Of a DNA stretch of 64,000 bases, positions 7,311 to 16,433 are shown one piece after another. The notes under the pieces were generated by a model that saw only the letters and a list, made by a program, of their open reading frames with translations, ran no database searches and was not told the origin of the DNA. The stretch is from Pandoraea oxalativorans. Its GTDB lineage: Bacteria > Pseudomonadota > Gammaproteobacteria > Burkholderiales > Burkholderiaceae. The position numbers and the translations under genes were made by a program. Location of the stretch: the NCBI RefSeq assembly GCF_000972785.3, contig NZ_CP011253.3:2170001-2234000 (forward strand), in the 5' to 3' direction. Each line of letters starts with the position of its first letter. Within the stretch, counting starts at the first letter, position 1.

Positions 7311-9065
7311 TTAGCCAGCCTCGGTCTCGCCACGCAAACGCCATACCCCGTCCGCCGAGACGACCGCACGGCCGTCCTCCGCGAGCTTATCGAGGTGCGC
7401 GCGCAGCGACCGTCGCGCGACACCGTGCCGCGTCGCTGGCACGTCCGCATAGACCACCGGTGTGAGTATGTCGATGCTCGCCGGACCGACGTCCGCGAGC
7501 GCCGCCAGCGTGCTCGCTTCGCGCGCAAGCCGATGTGCCACCAGCCGCGCGATGCGCTGCGCCGGACGATCCATCACGAAGCCATGCCCCGGCGCGAGCC
7601 ACTGCGGCGCTAACGCCGCCAGCTTTTCCAGCGATGCCAGATAGGTCGCCATGTGTCCATCCGGCGGGTTGATGACCACCGTCGAGCCTTGCATCACGTG
7701 ATCGCCGGTGAAGACCAGCTTTGCGTCGTCAAGCGAATAGCACAGATGATTCGCCGCATGCCCCGGCGTATGAATGGCGCGCAGCATGCGCCCATCCGGC
7801 AGTGTCACTTCATCATCGTCGGCAAGGGCAATGTCCGGCACGAATGCCGTGTCCTGCCCTTCGTCATGACGCGCTTGCATGCCATACGTCACAGCACCGG
7901 TCTTCGCCTTCAGTAGCCGCGCACCCGGCGAATGGTCGCGATGCGTATGCGTGACGAAAATCTGTCGGATGGCACCCGGCGCTGCACGCAGGATCGTCTC
8001 GGTGTGCACGGGATCCTCGGGGCCGGGGTCGATGACCGCCCATTCGTTCTGCGGCCCGCCGCCAATCAGATACGTGTTGGTGCCGGGGCCAGTCATCATC
8101 CCGGGATTCGACGCGGTGACGCGAAGCACGCCAGGCATAAGCGTCACGACGTTTCCCGGCACGATGTCGTAGCTGCCGGCGCCTTGCTCCTGTGGGTCGG
8201 TGAGCGCGAGTTCAGCCCACGCAGGTTCGTCCGGCGTGACGGGCCAGCGGCCGCGTTTGCCGTTGGCGAGGCGGGGCTGAATACGCGGGATTTCGCGCCT
8301 CGCGGCCAGCGACGATGCCGTCGCCATCGCCCGCACGGCAGTGCCCATACTTTCGAGCCACTGAACCAGTTTGCGTGTGGGCGGTAACAGACGGAGTTGG
8401 TCCGCGTGCTTCAACGCATAGTGTGGACGCATCCAACGGTGTGCCGCCGTCTCGATCTGATCGACTTCGACCGATTGGCCTTCGGGGAGCATCGCCAGGA
8501 AGAAGCGCGTGTCGAAACGCTTCGGCAACGCGAGCGGCGTGACCCAGTGACTTAGATAGTGCAGTCGGTCGGGCGTGAGCCGAACGTTGGACGCACGGCA
8601 CAACGACGCGATATCGATCTTGCCGTCGTGCAGCGCGTCACGTTGCGCGCGCATGTCGTCGAGCGCAGAGGTAGCGATGGGTCGCCCCCCAGCATCGACC
8701 GCGAACAGCACCCCCGTTTCCTCGAAGCATTCGCGTACGGCCGCGACGTAGTAGTCGAGGCCATGCTCGCTCAGTAGGAGACGTTCGCTCGCCGTGGCGT
8801 CGTCCAGCCCGATGCACACTGCGTGCCCTTGCCGATCGGCCGCATCGACGACACCACCGGGAAAGACATAGGCGTCGGAGCTGAAATCCCCAGCCCGGAC
8901 GGCGCGCCGTAGCAGCAGCACTTCCAGACCGCTCGGACGCTCGCGTAGTACGACGAGACTCGCCGCCATTCGCAGGGACGTTGGCGAGCGCCGTGAGGGC
9001 GGCTGGGCAGAAGAAGGATGCTGGCCGTCGGGCGGAGACGATTGCGCTTCGGGACGATCTGCCAT
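7311..9065 (-). CDS. NUDIX hydrolase / metallo-beta-lactamase-fold fusion protein
   Basis: 584 residues with two catalytic domains. Residues about 30-250 are a NUDIX domain: SLVVLRERPSGLEVLLLRRA, then VFPGGVVDAAD and the core of the NUDIX box AAVRECFEETGVLF (REUxEExGU form). Residues about 310-550 are an MBL-fold hydrolase with IFVTHTHRDHSPGARLLKAK (HxHxDH metal motif), a TPGHAANHL strand, FTGDHVM and PGHG. The C-terminal tail resembles the winged helix found after LACTB2-like MBL domains. NUDIX enzymes cleave nucleoside-diphosphate-linked compounds; the MBL partner's substrate is unknown. The start ATG has no clear Shine-Dalgarno. It lies downstream of the monooxygenase cluster with a 158-bp gap, so it need not be part of it. 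Confidence 0.88.
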   Translation of the reverse strand: MADRPEAQSSPPDGQHPSSAQPPSRRSPTSLRMAASLVVLRERPSGLEVLLLRRAVRAGDFSSDAYVFPGGVVDAADRQGHAVCIGLDDATASERLLLSEHGLDYYVAAVRECFEETGVLFAVDAGGRPIATSALDDMRAQRDALHDGKIDIASLCRASNVRLTPDRLHYLSHWVTPLALPKRFDTRFFLAMLPEGQSVEVDQIETAAHRWMRPHYALKHADQLRLLPPTRKLVQWLESMGTAVRAMATASSLAARREIPRIQPRLANGKRGRWPVTPDEPAWAELALTDPQEQGAGSYDIVPGNVVTLMPGVLRVTASNPGMMTGPGTNTYLIGGGPQNEWAVIDPGPEDPVHTETILRAAPGAIRQIFVTHTHRDHSPGARLLKAKTGAVTYGMQARHDEGQDTAFVPDIALADDDEVTLPDGRMLRAIHTPGHAANHLCYSLDDAKLVFTGDHVMQGSTVVINPPDGHMATYLASLEKLAALAPQWLAPGHGFVMDRPAQRIARLVAHRLAREASTLAALADVGPASIDILTPVVYADVPATRHGVARRSLRAHLDKLAEDGRAVVSADGVWRLRGETEAG

Positions 9066-9223
9066 GAGACGTGCGCACCGAGGGCGCGCGATATCGGAAA
9101 GTCCCTAGTGTGCCATCGGAATCGCGACGCCGCAGGCGGGGCGATCCCGAACTTGCGGCGCGCTGTGTGTTACGTCATCGAAGCGGAGAAATCGGGACGG
9201 GCATCGCGATGCTTTCGCGACGA

Positions 9224-10243
9224 TCAGGCGGCGTCGTTCGCGGCGTGCGTCGACACCCTCGTCACATCGTGGCGGGGGCGATAGTTGTGTGCAGACGGCA
9301 TGCGCGCCGCGACCTCGCTCAGCCACTGGGCGGTCAGCTCGGGCTGCGTGACAGGGAGCATGTGGCCGCCGTCGACGAGCGTCAGTTGCGCACGTGGGCT
9401 CGCCACCGGCAGGGTCTCGCCGTGCTGGCGGTAGTCGAGAACGCGGTCGCTGCGACCGTAAAGAATATCGACGGGCACCGTCAACTCGTCGTATCTCGCG
9501 GCCAGCCCGGGCATGTCCCGCTCCGCCGCGAGGATGTCGACGCTGCCTGCTTCGAAATTGCCGGGACGATAGCCCAGCACGCCGCCGCCGCGAATGAGAA
9601 AGTCTTCGGGCGCGTTTTCAGGGCCGAAGACATACGCGAGCGTCGTGCGCCCCGTCATCATGCCGATGGGGACGGCGAGCGTGCGTCCGACCCAGCGGCG
9701 CCACCACGCACTGCGAATGGCGAGGCCACGGAAGGGCGCAGGCACGTCGGACACTGGCTGCGTCAGCGGCGCGATCAATGCGAGCGCGCCCACGCGTTGC
9801 GGATGGTCGAGCGCGAGCGCCAGCGATACCGCTCCGCCCAGCGAATGGCCGACCACCAGTGGTCGATCCAGCGCGAGCGTGTCGATCAGCTGCGCGACGA
9901 CGTTCGCTTGCCACGCGATGGCGGCGTCGTGTTGCGGTCCACGTGTGGAGTAGCCGGCGCCGGGCCGGTCGACGAGCACCACGCGATGCGTGCGCGCCAG
10001 CGCGGCCAGCGGCAAATAAGCGAAGTTGCGCAACTGCCCGCAGAGCCCGTGAATGAACACGATGGCGGGGCCGTGCCCGAAATCGACGTAATGCAGGCGC
10101 TCGCCGTCGATGTCGAGAAACTGCCCATCCGGCGGCACGGCCGCTTCGGCGCGTTGGGCGACGCGACGTGTGAAACGCATTAGCACGAGCACCACAGCGG
10201 CGAAGGCGATGACGAGGCAGGCGAGCAAGTAGACGATGAGCAT
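9224..10243 (-). CDS. Membrane-anchored alpha/beta hydrolase
   Basis: 339 residues from the ATG at 10243; a TTG at 10267 would add eight residues. Residues 2-22 (MLIVYLLACLVIAFAAVVLV) form an N-terminal membrane anchor. The hydrolase fold follows: oxyanion strand IVFIHGLCGQ, nucleophile elbow VVGHSLGGAV (catalytic Ser), Asp near LYGRSDRVLDYRQ, and His in VDGGHMLPVTQP. It belongs to the epoxide hydrolase/esterase group. It follows the flavin monooxygenase by about 130 bp on the same strand, so it is a reasonable candidate to cleave the ester made by a Baeyer-Villiger enzyme, though that is inference. Confidence 0.88.
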   Translation of the reverse strand: MLIVYLLACLVIAFAAVVLVLMRFTRRVAQRAEAAVPPDGQFLDIDGERLHYVDFGHGPAIVFIHGLCGQLRNFAYLPLAALARTHRVVLVDRPGAGYSTRGPQHDAAIAWQANVVAQLIDTLALDRPLVVGHSLGGAVSLALALDHPQRVGALALIAPLTQPVSDVPAPFRGLAIRSAWWRRWVGRTLAVPIGMMTGRTTLAYVFGPENAPEDFLIRGGGVLGYRPGNFEAGSVDILAAERDMPGLAARYDELTVPVDILYGRSDRVLDYRQHGETLPVASPRAQLTLVDGGHMLPVTQPELTAQWLSEVAARMPSAHNYRPRHDVTRVSTHAANDAA

Positions 10244-10376
10244 GGTGTCGGGCCGAAGGGCAGGCAAAGAGGGATGCGCAAAACATGCGCCTCAAAACGC
10301 ATCCTAACAAGGGGTTGCGAGGTCCGACGATGCGACGACACGTCGCAGCGTTGCGTGGACCGCGGTCGGGCGGCGC

Positions 10377-12020
10377 TTAGCGATCCGGATAGGCCGGTGT
10401 TGCCACAGCGTTGACGTCACCCGGCGAAGCAGGCGACGCGCAAGCCTGCTTCGCCATGCTGCCTGTCGCTCGGGCAGCCTCCGTCGTCTGTGCGGTCTGT
10501 GCCGTCTGTGTCGCGCGACGCTCGAAACGCATCGCCCCGTCGTCGACACTGCCCCAGCGCATCAGTCGCAAGTCGCGCAGATAGTTCTGATAGAACACCC
10601 ACGGCTCGCGTCCGCCTTGCCGGGGCAGCGCACCGGCGGCGCGTTGAATGTACCCGGACGTCAGGCCGATAGCGGGCAGTTCGCCATGTTCGCCGTCGCG
10701 CAGATGGGGCACGCACGTGTCGGCGTCATGCGCATTCATGTGGTTGATGAGACGGCAGACGTACTGTGCGATCAGCTCTGCCTTGAGCGTCCACGAGGCA
10801 TTCGTATAGCCGAAGATCGACGCGAGATTCGGCACGCCGCTGTACATCATCCCCTTGTAGGCGACGGTGTCGGAGAGCGTCACGGGCTGTCCGTCGACCC
10901 GCAGGCGCGCACCGCCCATCAGTTGCACACGCAGGCCGGTTGCCGTCACCACGATGTCGGCGTCGAGCGTCTTGCCGCTCTTGAGCGCGAGACCGGAAGG
11001 GGTGAACGCCGCGATTTCGTCGGTGACGATGTCGGCACGCCCGCTGCGCAGCGCCTTGAAGATGTCGCCATTCGGTGCGAGGCACAGCCGCTGATCCCAC
11101 GGGTTGTAGCGCGGGGTGAGATCGCGCTCGACGTCCGCATGCCCCTGCGCTTGCTGAGCCGCGCGCTTGATCAATATGCGGCGGATGGCGTTCGGCCAGC
11201 GTCGCGCTGCATTGTAGAAGCCGAGTGTGATCAGCACGTTCTTCGTGCGCACGAGCCGGTGCGCGACACCTGCAGGCAGCCATTTGCGCAGACGCTCGGC
11301 AATGCCATCGCGCTGCGGCATCGACAGGATGTAGCTCGGCGAGCGCTGCAACATCGTGACGTGCGACGCACACGTCGCCATGCTCGGGAGTAGGGTGACG
11401 GCCGTCGCGCCGCTGCCGATGACGACGATGCGCTTGTCGCGATAGTCGAGATCGGCGGGCCAATGCTGCGGGTGGACCACGGTGCCGCCGAACGTCTCCA
11501 TACCGGGCCAGGTAGGGGCGTGACCGGCGTCGTATGCGTAGTAGCCGCTGCACATGAAGAGGAAGCGGCACGTGAGCGTTTCGGTGTCGCAACGACCGTC
11601 CTCGTGCGTGCGCTCGACGTCGAGCGTCCATCGGGCGATGCCGGAATCCCAGCGCGCTTCGCTCACCTTATGTCCATAGCGGATCGCGTCGTCGAGACCT
11701 TCTGCGTGGGCCGTCTCCTTGAGATAGTCGAGAATCTTGCCGCCCTCGGCGATAGTCTGATCGCTCGCCCACGGACGAAAACTGAAGCCGAGCGTGTACA
11801 TGTCGGAGTCGGAGCGCACGCCGGGGTAGCGGAACAGATCCCACGTGCCGCCCAGCGACTGACGCGCTTCGAGCATCGCGAATCGGGTGCCGGGGCAACG
11901 CTCGCGCAGATAATGCGCGGCGGCGATGCCCGAGAGTCCCGCGCCCACAATGATGACGTCCGGATCCTTCCGGATGCGGGACGCGCTGGCTATATCGGAA
12001 ACGGTCGTGTTTGCCGTCAT
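10377..12020 (-). CDS. Flavin-containing Baeyer-Villiger-type monooxygenase
   Basis: 547 residues; start at 12020 has GGAGG 8 nt upstream. FAD site VIIVGAGLSGIAAAHYLRER (GxGxxG) near residues 23-42, followed by QSLGGTWDLFRYPGVRSDSD, the GTW segment typical of class B flavoprotein monooxygenases. A second dinucleotide (NADPH) motif, RIVVIGSGATAVTLLP, lies in the middle. The best family match is the EthA/cyclohexanone-monooxygenase type, which inserts oxygen into ketones to give esters using NADPH and O2. It lies 25 bp downstream of the SDR gene and is surely co-transcribed. The real substrate is unknown. Confidence 0.92.
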   Translation of the reverse strand: MTANTTVSDIASASRIRKDPDVIIVGAGLSGIAAAHYLRERCPGTRFAMLEARQSLGGTWDLFRYPGVRSDSDMYTLGFSFRPWASDQTIAEGGKILDYLKETAHAEGLDDAIRYGHKVSEARWDSGIARWTLDVERTHEDGRCDTETLTCRFLFMCSGYYAYDAGHAPTWPGMETFGGTVVHPQHWPADLDYRDKRIVVIGSGATAVTLLPSMATCASHVTMLQRSPSYILSMPQRDGIAERLRKWLPAGVAHRLVRTKNVLITLGFYNAARRWPNAIRRILIKRAAQQAQGHADVERDLTPRYNPWDQRLCLAPNGDIFKALRSGRADIVTDEIAAFTPSGLALKSGKTLDADIVVTATGLRVQLMGGARLRVDGQPVTLSDTVAYKGMMYSGVPNLASIFGYTNASWTLKAELIAQYVCRLINHMNAHDADTCVPHLRDGEHGELPAIGLTSGYIQRAAGALPRQGGREPWVFYQNYLRDLRLMRWGSVDDGAMRFERRATQTAQTAQTTEAARATGSMAKQACASPASPGDVNAVATPAYPDR

Positions 12021-12045
12021 GACGAAATCCTCCGGCCGTCAATCT

Positions 12046-12948
12046 TCAGTGTGTGGATGATTCGGTCGCAGCGGTTCGCGCGCTTGCAGCGTCCGCGGAC
12101 CGTTTGCCCGACATGGCCGAGCGCCGGTAGAACCAGACGACCATCGCCTGGTAACTTGCGCCGAGCAGGCGCGCAAGCTTGTCGACGCGGCGTGCGTCGG
12201 CGCCTACGAGTACGCGTCGCGCATTGCGCTGGACCCCGGCGAGTATCTGACGCGCCGCCGCGTCGGCACTCGTCACGTCGATCAGCTTGTTGGCGCGGCG
12301 GCGATGCGTTTGCGCGTCGATGCCGGTGAACGCGGCAATGCTGTCGTCGATGCGCGACGCCGTCACGATATTGGTGGCCACGCCCCCCGGATGCACGCAC
12401 GTGCATGACACGGGGGCGCCCGCCAGTTCCAGCTCCATACGCAGCGCTTCGGTGAAGCCGCGCACGGCGAACTTGCTGGCGTTGTAGGCCGATTGCGTCG
12501 GCATGGCGATGATGCCGAAGAGACTCGATGTGTTGACGATGTGACCGTCGCCGGACGCGGTGAGGTAGGGGAGAAACGCCTGTGTGCCATGCACCACGCC
12601 CCAGAAGTTGATGTTCATCAGCCACTCGACGTCCTCAAAACGCGCGGTCGCGACCGGCACGGACAACGACACGCCTGCGTTATTGAAGACGAGGTTGACC
12701 TTGCCGTGTGCGGCGGCGGTGTCGCGTGCCCACGCAAAGACGGCGTCGCGATCGGCGACGTCGAGCCGTTGCGACGTCACGCGCGCGCCGAGCGCACGAC
12801 AGGCGATGGCGGTGTGCGTGAGGCTGGCCTCGTCGATGTCGGATAACGCGAGATGCGCACCCCGGCGCGCCAGTTCCAAGGCGAGCGAGCGTCCCATGCC
12901 CGATCCTGCTCCCGTGATGGCCGCCACCTTGTCCGTGAACGTCTTCAT
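12046..12948 (-). CDS. SDR-family oxidoreductase
   Basis: 300 residues from the ATG at 12948 (MKTFTDKVAAITGAGSGMGR), chosen over 12996 because GGAGA precedes it. Classical short-chain dehydrogenase: TGAGSGMGRS cofactor loop, NNAGVS strand, catalytic Ser in HIVNTSSLFG and the YNASK pair. The C-terminal extension of about 40 residues after the fold is seen in SDRs found beside flavin monooxygenases. First gene of the SDR-monooxygenase-hydrolase run; it may oxidise an alcohol to the ketone used by the monooxygenase. It is divergent from the tetR gene. Confidence 0.9.
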   Translation of the reverse strand: MKTFTDKVAAITGAGSGMGRSLALELARRGAHLALSDIDEASLTHTAIACRALGARVTSQRLDVADRDAVFAWARDTAAAHGKVNLVFNNAGVSLSVPVATARFEDVEWLMNINFWGVVHGTQAFLPYLTASGDGHIVNTSSLFGIIAMPTQSAYNASKFAVRGFTEALRMELELAGAPVSCTCVHPGGVATNIVTASRIDDSIAAFTGIDAQTHRRRANKLIDVTSADAAARQILAGVQRNARRVLVGADARRVDKLARLLGASYQAMVVWFYRRSAMSGKRSADAASARTAATESSTH

Positions 12949-13014
12949 CGTGCCGTCTCCGTGTCCCCCCAGCGGGGATGCTTGGCGCGTCGCCATTTAT
13001 GGTTTTGAGTCGTC

Positions 13015-13042
13015 TTGCGGCGGCGCTCGCGTTGCCTATAAT
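13015..13042 (+). promoter_or_regulatory. Predicted sigma-70 promoter of the tetR gene
   Basis: TTGCGG at 13015-13020 and a perfect TATAAT at 13037-13042, separated by 16 bp. Transcription would begin near 13049, just before the predicted operator. Confidence 0.5.
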
Positions 13043-13058
13043 GAGGTCACGCAAATTT

Positions 13059-13074
13059 GGTGTTACGTGTCACC
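13059..13074. promoter_or_regulatory. Candidate TetR operator
   Basis: GGTGTTACGTGTCACC, an imperfect palindrome (12 of 16 positions symmetric, arms GGTG/CACC around ACGT) between the divergent tetR and SDR genes and just downstream of the tetR promoter. Position and symmetry fit autoregulation plus control of the divergent operon. Confidence 0.4.
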
Positions 13075-13096
13075 ACTTTAGTTTTCCGTCCCGGTG

Positions 13097-13765
13097 ATGT
13101 CAAATAGCGAAATGGAACAAGGACTCGAATCGAAGGATGCCGCACCGATGGCCCGGGAAGGCGGGCGGCGCTATGGGGGCGTAGCGCAGGCGCAGCGGGA
13201 ACAGGCGCGCCGCACCGCGCTGATCGATGCTGCCACCGAGGTGTTCGGCACGGTCGGCTTTCGCCGCGCCACCGTGCGCTCCGTGTGCGGTCTGGCCAAG
13301 CTCAACGACCGGTACTTTTACGCGGCGTTCGACAACATGGAGGATCTGCTACGGGCGACGTACGCGCATCATGCGCAGACGCTGCTCGAACGGTTGCAGG
13401 CGGCCATCGCCGACAGTGCGCCAACGCTCGACGCGCGGCTCGACGCTGGCCTGAACGCCTTCTTCGCGTTCCTGCGTGAGCCACATGCGGCCCGCGTGCT
13501 GCTGCTTGAGGTGATGGGGGTGAGTCCGGAGACAGATCTGACGTATCAGCGCTACATCTTCGAATTCGCGAAGCTGATCCTCGCCATGGCCGAGACGCCG
13601 CCGCCGACCGGTGACGATGCACAGGCACAGGTCCGGATCGTCGGGCTGGCGCTGGTGGGTGCAATGACCAACGCAGGAACGGCGTGGGTCCTCATGGGCT
13701 ATCAGGACACGCAGGCGTGCATGGTGGCGAGCTGTCGTCGCGTGCTGCGAGGCGCGCTGATGTGA
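13097..13765 (+). CDS. TetR-family transcriptional regulator
   Basis: About 222 residues; a GTG directly before the ATG at 13097 is an alternative start. The N-terminal helix-turn-helix lies at residues about 35-85: RRTALIDAATEVFGTVGFRR, ATVRSVCGLAKLNDRYFYAAF, EDLLRATY. The unusual NDRYFYAAF in place of the common G-x-x-x-YYHF is still a plausible recognition helix. The C-terminal ligand domain is not assigned. It is divergent from the SDR-monooxygenase-hydrolase genes, the arrangement seen for EthR/EthA, so it probably represses them until a substrate-like ligand binds. Confidence 0.9.
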   Translation: MSNSEMEQGLESKDAAPMAREGGRRYGGVAQAQREQARRTALIDAATEVFGTVGFRRATVRSVCGLAKLNDRYFYAAFDNMEDLLRATYAHHAQTLLERLQAAIADSAPTLDARLDAGLNAFFAFLREPHAARVLLLEVMGVSPETDLTYQRYIFEFAKLILAMAETPPPTGDDAQAQVRIVGLALVGAMTNAGTAWVLMGYQDTQACMVASCRRVLRGALM

Positions 13766-13980
13766 TTTGCCCGACCCGGCTGACTGACCGGCCGACTGAG
13801 CGCGCGACGCTCTGCTGCGACCTGCGCGCAGGGTCGCCACCGATGCTGCGAGGCGCCGCAGCGACGGCATGGCTCGCTACAATACGGCTTTCACGTATGA
13901 CGGCCATGACGGCTATGGAGCGGCTGAGCGCTCGCCGTCCCCGTCGTCCTTCCTAATTTCTCACTCTCCAAAGGTCGCAA

Positions 13981-15183
13981 ATGACCACTATCGGAACCCC
14001 GCTGTCGCCGAGCGCGACGAAGGTCATGTTGTTGGGCGCTGGCGAACTCGGCCGTGAAGTGCTGATCGCCTTGCAGCGTCTCGGTGTCGAGACGATTGCC
14101 GTCGATCGCTACGAGAACGCCCCCGGTCAGCAGGTGGCGCATCATTCGCGCACCATCGCGATGACCGATCCCGAACAGCTCAAAGCCCTGATCGAAGCCG
14201 AGAAGCCCGATCTCGTCGTTCCGGAAATCGAAGCCATCGCCACGCCAATGCTCGAAGCGCTGGAAGCCGACGGCGTGGTGCGCGTCATTCCGACGGCGCG
14301 CGCGGCGCGTCTGACGATGGATCGCGAGGGCATTCGTCGTCTGGCCGCCGAAACGCTGGGCCTGCCTACGAGCCCATATCGGTTCTGCGATTCGCTGGAA
14401 GAACTGCAGGCCGCCATCGATGGTGGCATCGGCTATCCGTGCATCGTCAAGCCGGTGATGAGCAGTTCCGGCAAGGGGCAGAGCAAGATCGACAGCGCGG
14501 CCGACGTGAAAGCCGCCTGGGACTACGCCATGGCAGGCGGACGCGTGAGCCATGGCCGCATCATCGTCGAAGGCTTCATCGACTTCGATTACGAGATCAC
14601 GCTGCTGACCGTGCGTGCACGGGGCGCCGATGAGCAGGTCGAGACGCACTTCTGCGCACCGATCGGCCATAAGCAGGTGAGTGGCGATTACGTAGAGAGC
14701 TGGCAGCCGCATCCGATGTCGTCCGTCGCACTTGAGCGTGCGCGTCTCATTGCACGTGACGTGACAAACAACCTGGGCGGGCAGGGCATCTTCGGTGTCG
14801 AGTTGTTCGTGAAGGGCGACGACGTGTGGTTCAGCGAAGTCAGTCCGCGTCCACACGACACAGGCATGGTGACGATGATCACCCAGTGGCAGAACGAGTT
14901 CGAACTGCATGCGCGGGCGATCCTCGGTCTGCCGGTGAACACCACGCTGAAGACGCCGGGCGCGAGTGCCGTGATCTATGGCGGCGTGGACGCCAAGGGC
15001 ATCGTGTTCGACGGCGTCGATCGGGCCTTGCAGGTGCCGCAGACGGACATTCGTCTGTTCGGCAAGCCGGAGAGCTTCGTGAAGCGTCGGATGGGGGTGG
15101 CGCTGGCGTACGACGAGAATCTGGACGTCGCGCGCAGCAATGCAGTGGAAGCAGCGAGTCGGGTGAAACCGCGCGCTGTCTGA
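13981..15183 (+). CDS. purT: Formate-dependent GAR transformylase
   Basis: 400 residues, full length. PurT makes formylglycinamide ribonucleotide from GAR, formate and ATP in purine synthesis, an alternative to folate-dependent PurN. An ATP-grasp enzyme: N-terminal Rossmann-like part [23 protein letters not shown]-binding region [16 protein letters not shown], central ATP-grasp [16 protein letters not shown], and metal-binding FFVKGDD-type strand [20 protein letters not shown] followed by HDTGMVTM. Stand-alone gene with a strong terminator just after it, shared with the convergent cold-shock gene. Confidence 0.97.
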   Translation: MTTIGTPLSPSATKVMLLGAGELGREVLIALQRLGVETIAVDRYENAPGQQVAHHSRTIAMTDPEQLKALIEAEKPDLVVPEIEAIATPMLEALEADGVVRVIPTARAARLTMDREGIRRLAAETLGLPTSPYRFCDSLEELQAAIDGGIGYPCIVKPVMSSSGKGQSKIDSAADVKAAWDYAMAGGRVSHGRIIVEGFIDFDYEITLLTVRARGADEQVETHFCAPIGHKQVSGDYVESWQPHPMSSVALERARLIARDVTNNLGGQGIFGVELFVKGDDVWFSEVSPRPHDTGMVTMITQWQNEFELHARAILGLPVNTTLKTPGASAVIYGGVDAKGIVFDGVDRALQVPQTDIRLFGKPESFVKRRMGVALAYDENLDVARSNAVEAASRVKPRAV

Positions 15184-15210
15184 GCATCCGTCCGGTTGCA
15201 TCCCATAACG

Positions 15211-15236
15211 AAAAAACCCCGCTTTGGCGGGGTTTT
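15211..15236. terminator. Bidirectional terminator between purT and cspA
   Basis: Stem CCCCGC, loop TTTG, stem GCGGGG, flanked by A6 on the left and T4 on the right, so it can stop transcription from purT (plus) and from the cold-shock gene (minus). Confidence 0.85.
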
Positions 15237-15317
15237 CAGTTCGGGCAGTCGCTAGAGTTTAGCGTACTGCCCGAGGCGCGTCGATCGCGTTAGCGACCGC
15301 TCAGCGAATCGCAGACC

Positions 15318-15521
15318 TTAGATGGGCTGGATGTTGCTGGCTTGACGGCCCTTCGGTCCGTTCTTCACTTCGAAGCTGACCTTCTGGTTTTCTTGCAGCG
15401 ACTTGAAGCCCTTCGCTTGGATTTCCGAGAAGTGAGCGAAGAGATCTTCACCGCCTTCGTCCGGCGTAATAAAACCAAAACCCTTGGCGTCGTTGAACCA
15501 CTTGACGGTACCAGTTGCCAT
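15318..15521 (-). CDS. cspA: Cold-shock domain protein (CspA family)
   Basis: 67 residues, a single OB-fold cold-shock domain. Both RNA-binding motifs are present: RNP1 KGFGFITPD and RNP2 DLFAHFSEI. These proteins bind single-stranded RNA and DNA and melt structure during cold or growth transitions. AAGGA lies upstream of the ATG. The paralogue set of the genome cannot be seen, so the symbol is generic. Confidence 0.96.
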   Translation of the reverse strand: MATGTVKWFNDAKGFGFITPDEGGEDLFAHFSEIQAKGFKSLQENQKVSFEVKNGPKGRQASNIQPI

Positions 15522-16433
15522 TTCTTAAATCCTTAAAGTTTTCAAATGAGCGAGCGAGATGCTCAGCGAGCGCATGACATTAAAAAGCTGATCAGGTACA
15601 ACCGAGTTGACGCAGAGGGCGACATTAGATGACACAAGACTCGCCATACAACGTTCATGCACCCGTTTTTTTACGGGAAAGGTGGGAAGGTGTCAAGCAG
15701 GGAAACTGTGGGATTGTTGATCCACGCCAGTTTCGAGCCGATTTTCGCTGCGTTGCGACATGCGGTCGGTCATGCCGGACGGCCGGACGTCGTCCTGTTC
15801 TCTGTCCTTTCCTCTCGCTCCACGATCCACATCCAGTCGCCTCGCTTTGACGTCATCCAGATTCCGAATCATCGGGTTGCGCGTCGACGCGTTTTGCATA
15901 GTCGGCAGGTAACGGGTTCCCGTTTTCCGGGAAGTTGGGATGACCAAGTGAGAAGCGGTCGATGTCTGCCTCCATTTCAGTGAATGCCCTAAACATTCGG
16001 CGAATATCCCATTCGACAGAGCATATGTGGCGTGGGCACAACGGGGCGTGACATCGCCATGTGTCACCGGGTCGTCACCGTGTTATGCCTCAGCGCAACC
16101 GACCGATAAGTGGCGATCGGTCAGGCGTCGAACGCAAGGCGGTCGACCGACCGCCCGGAAATCCCATGTCGGTCGGCACAGGGTTTTGTGCGTCGCGACA
16201 CGATTGTCATGGAGGGTAGGTATTTTCCCTAGTCAGACGGAATCCGCGCGCCAGTGCTCGTTTTCGAGACGTCAAAATAGATCCTCATTACCCTCAGTTT
16301 TGGTAAATGCCTGCCGTTAACGGCCTCATGGTCGCCTCAAGACGGCGTTGCAAGACGCGCATTTGCGAGGCCATCATCGTGGGGCAAACACGCTAGGCGG
16401 CCGCGCAGTGCCGCGTGTCTTTCGAGACCTTAC
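15522..16433. other. Gene-poor stretch between cspA and the diguanylate cyclase
   Basis: About 0.9 kb. The first 100-150 bp should hold the promoter and the long 5' leader usual for cold-shock genes. The rest is less GC-rich than the core and has short open frames on both strands; the only one with coding-like composition is the minus-strand 47-codon frame listed separately. The last part must carry the promoter of the cyclase gene. I see no RNA gene or repeat I can name. Confidence 0.5.
15853..15996 (-). CDS. Possible small protein, 47 residues
   Basis: Minus-strand frame from ATG at 15996 reading MFRAFTEMEADIDRFSLGHP and ending in an acidic tail (DDSESG). It can extend to a TTG at 16041. 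Composition is soluble and plausible, but there is no convincing ribosome site and no family I know. Treat as a weak candidate. Confidence 0.2.
   Translation of the reverse strand: MFRAFTEMEADIDRFSLGHPNFPENGNPLPADYAKRVDAQPDDSESG

Noticed and set aside
15657..16067. Overlapping frames on both strands between cspA and the cyclase gene
   Set aside because: No ribosome sites and no coding-like composition, apart from the weak 47-residue candidate listed as a feature.
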